Shown here piece after piece: positions 4,176 to 8,700 of a stretch of 8,700 bases of DNA. The notes beneath the pieces were generated by a model that had not been told where the DNA came from, searched no databases, and worked only from the letters and a program-made list of their open reading frames with translations. The position numbers were made by a program, and so were the translations under genes. Location of the stretch: contig JAPUES010000195.1 of assembly GCA_027492445.1 (NCBI GenBank), forward strand, positions 1-8,700. Direction: 5' to 3'. The DNA is from Sporomusaceae bacterium. GTDB taxonomy: Bacteria > Bacillota > Negativicutes > DSM-13327. The first letter of the stretch is position 1. Each line of letters begins with the position of its first letter.

Positions 4176-6077
4176 TCAAATCATATTTTTTTTGTAAATC
4201 CCATACAACTCTTTTAATTCTTCAACTTTTCTATACATTTCTATTTGCAGCGTCGAAGCCGTGTCATAATCACCAGTTGCAATAGCATTGCTAACACGTG
4301 TAAATATGCTTTTTTGAGCAACTGTATCTTTTGCTAATTCTAAACGTATTGTATTTACTTTATCCCATAACTGTAAGTCATAGTCAATTGCAGTATCAGC
4401 ATCGTGAAGAATTTTTGCAGTTTTTACAAGAGCACGGTTATCAGGGATAATTCTTTTTAATAATTCTGTGGACCAACGAATTAATGCCCCGGCTACAAAG
4501 GCATCGATAATTTCTTGCCGCAATATATTACCTGTCTTAATGACTTCTGTCTTAGTAGCATACTTTTTTAGATTCTCCATGTTTTCCCATACAGTAGCAG
4601 GCGGCTTACCAAATAGTGCATTACGTTCTTCTTCTGTATAATCTTCAAACACATCATGCTCACTGCGATAGGCGCGATTTTTTTCTAGATAAAAACCAGG
4701 CGTTCCTGCTTCTTTCGATAATTCAGCTAAGATTTCCGTAGTATTTTTACCTGATTCCACACAAGCTTTTACGCCATCGAGCATACTTAGGTAAATTGCT
4801 GACAATGCAATATAAGTATTCGTATAAGGATTGGCGGCACGCACCTCAAAGCGAGTGGCTAAGGGATTATTAATGTCACGTACAAGACCAGCTAAAATAG
4901 TACGATTACGGGAAGGTATTTCTGGCGAATGGCCAAGGGACGTTACAATACAAACAGGTGCTTCAAAGCCTGGTTTCAGACGATTAAGAGCATCATTCGT
5001 AGCAGAAATAAAAGGATTAATGGCTTCATAGTTCTTTAATAAACCCATTATGGAACCATAACCAACAGCACTCATAAAGTCGGCTTTCATATCTGTCGGT
5101 GCAAAAAGATTTACAAGCTTGCCTGATTTCATTTTAGCAGCAAAACCAACATGAGTATGCTCACCATTACCAGCTACACCAATGATTGGTTTTGCCTTAA
5201 AGGTTACAGCAAGACCATTAGCTCTAAATACTTCTTTTACAACAATCCGTGCTTGTAGCTCATTATCTGCAGCTTGCAAAGCATCTGCAAATCGCCAATC
5301 AATTTCTAGTTGCTCACAAACATGGCTAAGGTTACCGCTTTCATCAATAGTAGCTTTAATACCGCCAACTTCTTTATGACCCATTTCAGTCTGCAAACCA
5401 TAATTATCTAACATAGTTATCGTTTGTTCTAGTGCTGTACGGACAGAACCGCGAGTTCGTTGCCAATATTGCTCCTGCATAGTTTGTGATGCGGATAATT
5501 CGCTAACTTCAGCTTTCTCAACGGGAGTTTTTACCCAAAACTCTAATTCCGTACCAGAAGTGAAAATAATATCTTCAATTTCATCACCATTAATGTGTTC
5601 TAGGCCAGCTACTTTTGGATATTTTTTAAACAGGCTTAGTAACTCACTTTTGATGTAGGTTAAGCTATCGGCTAACATTGCACGAGAGTCAACGCGTAAA
5701 CCGTTATGTACTAGGAATGCCGGAATACGAATGGTACCAATGGGCTTACCCGTTTCTTCATCATAATTATCATAGTTATAATCAACAAACCAGTTTACAT
5801 TAGGATCGGCGGGCATATCTACTTTTGCATTGTTTAGAGTAGCAATTCCTGTAAGTACTACCGAGGACCCATCGGTTTGCACTGCGCTTCCTTGAAAGAA
5901 ATTATCCATATCTTTAAGAAATAATTCTATGGGAATTTTTTCATCCGTATCATTACCGGCAAGGTCAATCCCAACTAATGACACAAATTTAATCTCCGTA
6001 TGTTCTTTTAGTAATTCAGCCAATTCTTCTTTGCTATATTTCCCCGCTGGAATTAAATAAAGCAATTCATGTACCAT
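4176..6077 (-). CDS. Glutamine synthetase family protein, long form with C-terminal helical extension
   Basis: A 633-residue member of the glutamine synthetase fold, which makes glutamine from glutamate, ammonia and ATP or ligates related substrates. Residues 1 to about 115 correspond to the beta-grasp domain. The catalytic domain shows E177 and E179 (GTELEFW), E231 and E236 (TEMGHKE), E258 (QLEID), the KPIIGVAGNGEHTH block with H307/H309, R366 (RLKPGFEAP) and R409-E411-R413 (RFEVRAANPY). These match the metal, glutamate and phosphate ligands of type I enzymes. Type I proteins are about 440-470 residues; here about 190 extra, mostly helical, residues follow position 440. Long proteins like this occur in Clostridia and relatives, usually annotated simply as glutamine synthetase, and I cannot confirm the substrate. 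The start is ATG 6075-6077, six bases inside the longest frame, because the SD fits only that codon. It lies next to glnN but has its own promoter and terminator. Confidence 0.8.
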   Translation of the reverse strand: MVHELLYLIPAGKYSKEELAELLKEHTEIKFVSLVGIDLAGNDTDEKIPIELFLKDMDNFFQGSAVQTDGSSVVLTGIATLNNAKVDMPADPNVNWFVDYNYDNYDEETGKPIGTIRIPAFLVHNGLRVDSRAMLADSLTYIKSELLSLFKKYPKVAGLEHINGDEIEDIIFTSGTELEFWVKTPVEKAEVSELSASQTMQEQYWQRTRGSVRTALEQTITMLDNYGLQTEMGHKEVGGIKATIDESGNLSHVCEQLEIDWRFADALQAADNELQARIVVKEVFRANGLAVTFKAKPIIGVAGNGEHTHVGFAAKMKSGKLVNLFAPTDMKADFMSAVGYGSIMGLLKNYEAINPFISATNDALNRLKPGFEAPVCIVTSLGHSPEIPSRNRTILAGLVRDINNPLATRFEVRAANPYTNTYIALSAIYLSMLDGVKACVESGKNTTEILAELSKEAGTPGFYLEKNRAYRSEHDVFEDYTEEERNALFGKPPATVWENMENLKKYATKTEVIKTGNILRQEIIDAFVAGALIRWSTELLKRIIPDNRALVKTAKILHDADTAIDYDLQLWDKVNTIRLELAKDTVAQKSIFTRVSNAIATGDYDTASTLQIEMYRKVEELKELYGIYKKNMI

Positions 6078-6082
6078 TTTCA

Positions 6083-6090
6083 ATCACCTC
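6083..6090 (-). promoter_or_regulatory. SD that decides the start of the 633-residue glutamine synthetase
   Basis: The - strand reads GAGGTGATTGAAAATG. The TTG in this string (6081-6083) begins directly after the SD GAGGTGA and so cannot serve as start, while the ATG at 6077 is 6 nt from it. The two N-terminal residues of the longest frame are therefore dropped. Confidence 0.75.
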
Positions 6091-6127
6091 TTGACTATTA
6101 TAACTATAATTGCACTTTACTATACTT

Positions 6128-6156
6128 ATAATATATACTCTTAACGCAACAAGCAA
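6128..6156 (-). promoter_or_regulatory. Candidate promoter of the 633-residue glutamine synthetase gene
   Basis: On the - strand TTGCTT (6156-6151), a 17-nt spacer and TATTAT (6133-6128) make a reasonable sigma-A promoter about 50 nt upstream of the start codon. Directly upstream is an inverted repeat, GCGCCCA-GCA-TGGGTGC in the leftward sense (6173-6157). The promoter follows the glnN terminator, so expression need not depend on glnN. Confidence 0.45.
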
Positions 6157-6177
6157 GCACCCATGCTGGGCGCACAT

Positions 6178-6206
6178 AAAAAGCCTGGCATTAAGCCAGG
6201 CTTTTT
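6178..6206. terminator. Terminator of glnN
   Basis: A perfect 12-bp stem, AAAAAGCCTGGC (6178-6189) with GCCAGGCTTTTT (6195-6206), with loop ATTAA. It begins 10 bp past the glnN stop codon (6216-6218) and its own A/T arms supply the U tract. This separates glnN from the other glutamine synthetase gene. Confidence 0.92.
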
Positions 6207-6215
6207 AATCATAAA

Positions 6216-8309
6216 TTATACATTGAATAATAGGTCACTATAGGTTGGCATTGGCCATACATCTTCATCTACTAGAGTTTCAAGTGTATCAGCAACTTCG
6301 CGTAATGCTCCCATTTTTTCAAATACATCAAAACGGAATAAGGAAGCTTGTTCATAAGTATCGCCATGAGCATTAGCAGCTTTTGCTACTGCTTCTTCAA
6401 GAATCGCAACATTATTCTTTAATGCTGCAGTCAATGCAGATACTTCTGTTAACAATTCTGTTTGAGCACTTATATCTGCTGCTATACCTGTAGCTTGAAT
6501 TGTATTGATGGAAGTAGCTACGTCGGTAGCAAAGTTAATAACAGCAGGAAGAATTTGTCTCTTAGCCATTTCTATCATTGTTAACGCTTCTACATTAATG
6601 GTTTTAATATAGTTTTCAAGAGCAATTTCATAACGAGATTCCATTTCTACTCTACTGAGTACTGCATGTTTTTCCATTACTGCAATATTCTTTTCAGAAA
6701 TAAGAGCTTTTATGGATTCTACAGTAGTTTTTAAGTTTTGAAGACCTCTCTTTTCAGCTTCAACAACCCATTCATCAGAGTAGCCGTTGCCGTTAAATAC
6801 TACACGTTTATGTTTTGCAACATATTCAGTGAGAATTGCTTGTACTTCAGCCTCTACATTTGTAGCTTTTTCTAAGCGATCAGCAACTTCAAGTAATACA
6901 TCTGCTACAATAGTATTTATCGTAATATTAGGACCAGCAATAGAATCGGAAGATGGACACATTCTAAATTCAAATTTATTACCAGTAAATGCAAATGGAG
7001 AAGTTCTATTTCTATCAGTTGCATCTTTAGGCAATGGAGGAAGGGTAGTAACACCGATTACCAGTTTACCGCCTGATTTAGAGCTTGTTGCTCCACCATT
7101 CTCGATTTGTTCTAAGATATCTTGTAATTGCTCACCTAGGAATATGGAGATAATAGCAGGAGGAGCTTCATTAGCACCTAGTCTATGATCATTCCCTGGA
7201 TTGGCAGCAGAAACTCGAAGTAAATCAGCATATACATCTACGGCTTTAATTACAGCGCATAAGAACACAAGGAACTGCTCATTATCATGAGGAGTTTTTC
7301 CTGGCTCTAATAGGTTCATGCCATCATCCGTTCCCATAGACCAGTTATTATGTTTACCAGAACCATTAATTCCAGCAAATGGTTTTTCATGTAATAAGCA
7401 GACAAGGTCATGTCTTAAGGCAATCTTCTTCATAAGATCCATAGTAAGTTGGTTGTGATCCGTTGCAATATTGGTAGTAGTGAAGATCGGAGCTAACTCA
7501 TGTTGCCCAGGAGCAACTTCATTGTGCTTGGATTTCGCTGCAATTCCAAGTTTCCAAAGCTCTTCATCTAATTCTTTCATATAAGCAGAGATTCTTTCTT
7601 TAATAGAACCAAAATAATGATCTTCTAATTCTTGACCTTTAGGAGACATAGCACCAAAAAGCGTTCTGCCAGTAAAGATTAAGTCTTTTCTTTGTTCATA
7701 AGTTGCTTTATCAACAAGAAAGTACTCTTGCTCTGGTCCAACAGTTGTAATAACTCTCTTGGAAGTTGTATTGCCAAGAACTTTTAGTACACGCAATGCT
7801 TGTTTGGAGATTGCTTCCATGGAACGTAGTAGCGGAGTCTTTTTATCTAACGCTTCGCCAGTATAAGAACAAAAAGCAGTTGGTATACATAAGGAATCGT
7901 CTTTTACAAATGCTGGTGATGTGCAATCCCATGCAGTATATCCACGCGCTTCAAAAGTAGCACGAAGACCGCCAGATGGGAATGAAGAAGCATCTGGTTC
8001 ACCTTTAATTAATTCCTTACCTGAAAATTCCATGATAGCCTTACCATCAGCAGTTGGTGATATAAATGCATCATGTTTTTCAGCAGTAATACCAGTCATT
8101 GGCTGGAACCAATGAGTAAAATGGGTAGCACCTTTTTCAAGAGCCCAATCCTTCATAGCGTTTGCTACTACGTCTGCTACTACTGGATCTAAAGAAGTAC
8201 CCTCTTCAATTGTCTTTTTTAAAGCTTTATATGTTGCTTTAGGAAGACACTCTTTCATAACAGCATCATTAAATACATTTGATCCATACAATTCAGTTAA
8301 ATTACTCAT
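6216..8309 (-). CDS. glnN: Type III glutamine synthetase (GlnN)
   Basis: A 697-residue glutamine synthetase of type III, the large form found in Bacteroidota, cyanobacteria and several Bacillota; it condenses glutamate and ammonia with ATP, the entry point of nitrogen assimilation, in the cytoplasm. Family blocks run in order: THWFQPMTG and EKHDAF (63-82), the SFPSGGLRATFEARGYTAWD block (109-128), GPEQEYF with catalytic E193/E195, KSKHNEVAPGQHE with E264/E271, NGSGKHNNWS with H320, the RVSAANPGNDHRLGANEAPP block (365-384), and NKFEFRMCPSSDS with E447/R449. The C-terminal 200 residues are helical, as usual. Length is within the family norm (about 690-730). The ATG (8307-8309) has SD GGAAGGGG 8 nt upstream. 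Its leader is about 220 nt long and contains terminator hairpins and an ANTAR-like hairpin, suggesting control by antitermination. It appears monocistronic. Confidence 0.95.
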   Translation of the reverse strand: MSNLTELYGSNVFNDAVMKECLPKATYKALKKTIEEGTSLDPVVADVVANAMKDWALEKGATHFTHWFQPMTGITAEKHDAFISPTADGKAIMEFSGKELIKGEPDASSFPSGGLRATFEARGYTAWDCTSPAFVKDDSLCIPTAFCSYTGEALDKKTPLLRSMEAISKQALRVLKVLGNTTSKRVITTVGPEQEYFLVDKATYEQRKDLIFTGRTLFGAMSPKGQELEDHYFGSIKERISAYMKELDEELWKLGIAAKSKHNEVAPGQHELAPIFTTTNIATDHNQLTMDLMKKIALRHDLVCLLHEKPFAGINGSGKHNNWSMGTDDGMNLLEPGKTPHDNEQFLVFLCAVIKAVDVYADLLRVSAANPGNDHRLGANEAPPAIISIFLGEQLQDILEQIENGGATSSKSGGKLVIGVTTLPPLPKDATDRNRTSPFAFTGNKFEFRMCPSSDSIAGPNITINTIVADVLLEVADRLEKATNVEAEVQAILTEYVAKHKRVVFNGNGYSDEWVVEAEKRGLQNLKTTVESIKALISEKNIAVMEKHAVLSRVEMESRYEIALENYIKTINVEALTMIEMAKRQILPAVINFATDVATSINTIQATGIAADISAQTELLTEVSALTAALKNNVAILEEAVAKAANAHGDTYEQASLFRFDVFEKMGALREVADTLETLVDEDVWPMPTYSDLLFNV

Positions 8310-8375
8310 CTACAAAACCCCTTCCAATTTTTCATGTTTTAATTTTTATTTTTTTTAAAAAAGATCTTACATTAC

Positions 8376-8398
8376 AGCTTTATTAGATAAATAAAGCT
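8376..8398 (-). promoter_or_regulatory. Leader hairpin 4 upstream of glnN
   Basis: A perfect 9-bp stem AGCTTTATT / AATAAAGCT with a 5-nt loop lies in the glnN leader, about 50 nt upstream of the SD. It is A/U-rich and not followed by a U tract, so it is not a terminator. It could protect or structure the message. Confidence 0.5.
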
Positions 8399-8404
8399 TG
8401 CATT

Positions 8405-8426
8405 AAAACCTACTAAAAACAGTAGG
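8405..8426 (-). terminator. Second, weaker terminator-like hairpin in the glnN leader
   Basis: On the - strand CCTACT-GTTTTT-AGTAGG (8426-8409) is followed by only four T and then AATGC. The stem is 6 bp. It lies about 40 nt past the stronger leader terminator and just after a 12-bp palindrome AGGAAGCTTCCT (8429-8440). Confidence 0.45.
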
Positions 8427-8463
8427 CCAGGAAGCTTCCTTAATATGGAAACGTGTTACCTGT

Positions 8464-8502
8464 AAAAAAACAGACCCCTCCACTTATTTAGTGATAGGAG
8501 TC
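8464..8502 (-). terminator. Intrinsic terminator inside the glnN leader (attenuator)
   Basis: In the leftward sense GACTCCT (8502-8496) pairs with AGGGGTC (8479-8473, one G-U); above a small internal loop CACT pairs with AGTG around AAATA. TGTTTTTTT (8472-8464) follows directly. There is no open reading frame with an SD before it in the leader, so it seems to be a regulatory terminator placed between the glnN promoter and gene. Confidence 0.75.
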
Positions 8503-8513
8503 GTCATTGACTC
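8498..8513 (-). promoter_or_regulatory. ANTAR-like hexaloop hairpin, alternative to the leader terminator
   Basis: In the leftward sense GAGTC (8513-8509) pairs with GACTC (8502-8498) around the six-base loop AATGAC, which has A at position 1 and G at position 4. The GACTC arm is the same segment that forms the base of the terminator stem, so the two structures exclude each other. ANTAR-domain proteins (AmiR, NasR, EutV, clostridial NitR type) are known to bind such hexaloop hairpins and block terminators. Only one such hairpin is seen; the known targets have two. Confidence 0.5.
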
Positions 8514-8534
8514 TTAATATTTACTTATAGTGTT

Positions 8535-8562
8535 ATTATAGCATAAAAATAACTTTTGTCTA
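8535..8562 (-). promoter_or_regulatory. Strong glnN promoter
   Basis: On the - strand TAGACA (8562-8557), a 16-nt spacer and TATAAT (8540-8535), preceded by TGC for an extended -10, make the best promoter in the window. Initiation would fall near 8528, giving a leader of about 220 nt. A perfect 10-bp palindrome TGTCTAGACA (8557-8566) covers the -35. Confidence 0.75.
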
Positions 8563-8596
8563 GACATTTAACTTAATTTTTGTATTTTTTTTGCTA

Positions 8597-8662
8597 ACTG
8601 GCAACTACTTATCCTCCCAGGCCGTTTCCAACCAAGTACTTTCGGCGTATGTGGGCTTAACT
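8597..8662 (-). rRNA. 5S rRNA, 3' fragment only (truncated, probable pseudogene)
   Basis: In the leftward sense the stretch from AGTTAAGCCCACATACGCC through GAAAGTACTTGG, GGAAACGGCCTGGGAGG and ATAAGTAGTTGCCAG is the conserved 3' portion of a Bacillota 5S rRNA (loop C end, helix II 3' strand, helices IV-V, helix I 3' strand). It covers about 66 of the usual 115-120 nt. The 38 bases upstream of it (8663-8700) should contain the CCCATxCCGAAC segment and helix III, but they do not: they read as an A/T-rich hairpin (AAAACTTT-GCAA-AAAGTTTT, 8676-8695) and a GGTTCGCTGC stretch. The gene is therefore broken at about 8662 instead of merely cut by the window. The fragment lies directly upstream of the glnN promoter. 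Confidence 0.75.
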
Positions 8663-8700
8663 GAAGCAGCGAACCAAAACTTTGCAAAAAGTTTTTCGTG

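Noticed and set aside
4831..5379. Two rightward frames (65-66 codons) opposite the 633-residue glutamine synthetase
   Set aside because: Antisense shadows of a conserved coding region, without convincing start signals.
6787..8115. Three rightward frames (133, 64 and 64 codons) opposite glnN
   Set aside because: All lie antisense to conserved glnN blocks and look like codon-bias shadows.
8310..8528. T-box or metabolite riboswitch in the glnN leader
   Set aside because: No T-box AGGGUGGNACCGCG-like bulge sequence and no core of a riboswitch class I know, including the cyanobacterial glnA motif, could be recognised; the alternative hairpins explain the visible structure better.
8514..8556. A second A1/G4 hexaloop hairpin to complete the ANTAR target
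   Set aside because: Only about 15 nt separate the predicted transcription start from the first hairpin; the best candidate, ATA-AGTAAA-TAT, has a 3-bp stem and A instead of G at loop position 4.

Overview
The window looks like a chromosomal segment of a low-GC anaerobic Bacillota. The signs are strong purine-rich Shine-Dalgarno (SD) sites, several GTG starts, A/T-rich intergenic DNA, T-tailed intrinsic terminators, a type III glutamine synthetase, an atypical 2-Cys thiol peroxidase and a rubrerythrin-type ferritin-like protein. The 5S rRNA fragment and overall gene style would fit Negativicutes (Sporomusa/Pelosinus-like), but that is recognition from memory and was not tested. Nothing looks like a phage, a transposon or a CRISPR array.

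Layout, left to right. Nearly everything reads leftward (- strand). A gene that leaves the window starts at 76 with a GTG. Next come a secreted 3D-domain protein (165-857), an M20 amidohydrolase of the allantoate/N-carbamoyl-amino-acid type (1022-2251), and a 609-bp stretch holding two small genes: a 43-residue single-membrane-segment protein (2347-2478) and a 50-residue zinc-ribbon protein (2652-2804). Between these two small genes lies a 33-bp repeat present twice, 75 bp apart, each copy forming a hairpin, with a third hairpin between the copies. The rubrerythrin-like ferritin gene (2867-3379) is divergent from thiol peroxidase tpx (3582-4094, +). Then come two unrelated-length glutamine synthetase family genes on the - strand: a 633-residue protein (4176-6077) and the 697-residue type III enzyme glnN (6216-8309). 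Upstream of glnN lie a roughly 220-nt structured leader, a strong promoter, and at the right edge the 3' half of a 5S rRNA gene whose 5' half is absent.

Most genes seem to be single transcription units: a hairpin terminator follows most of them and promoter-like sites precede many. Functionally, the M20 hydrolase (release of ammonia or amino acids from ureido compounds) and the two glutamine synthetase family proteins suggest a nitrogen theme, while tpx and the ferritin-like protein suggest peroxide and iron handling.

The most interesting element is the glnN leader. A hairpin with a six-base loop carrying A at position 1 and G at position 4 shares its 3' arm with the 5' arm of an intrinsic terminator, the arrangement expected for ANTAR-type antitermination control. 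The second, upstream hairpin of the classical two-hairpin target is not visible.
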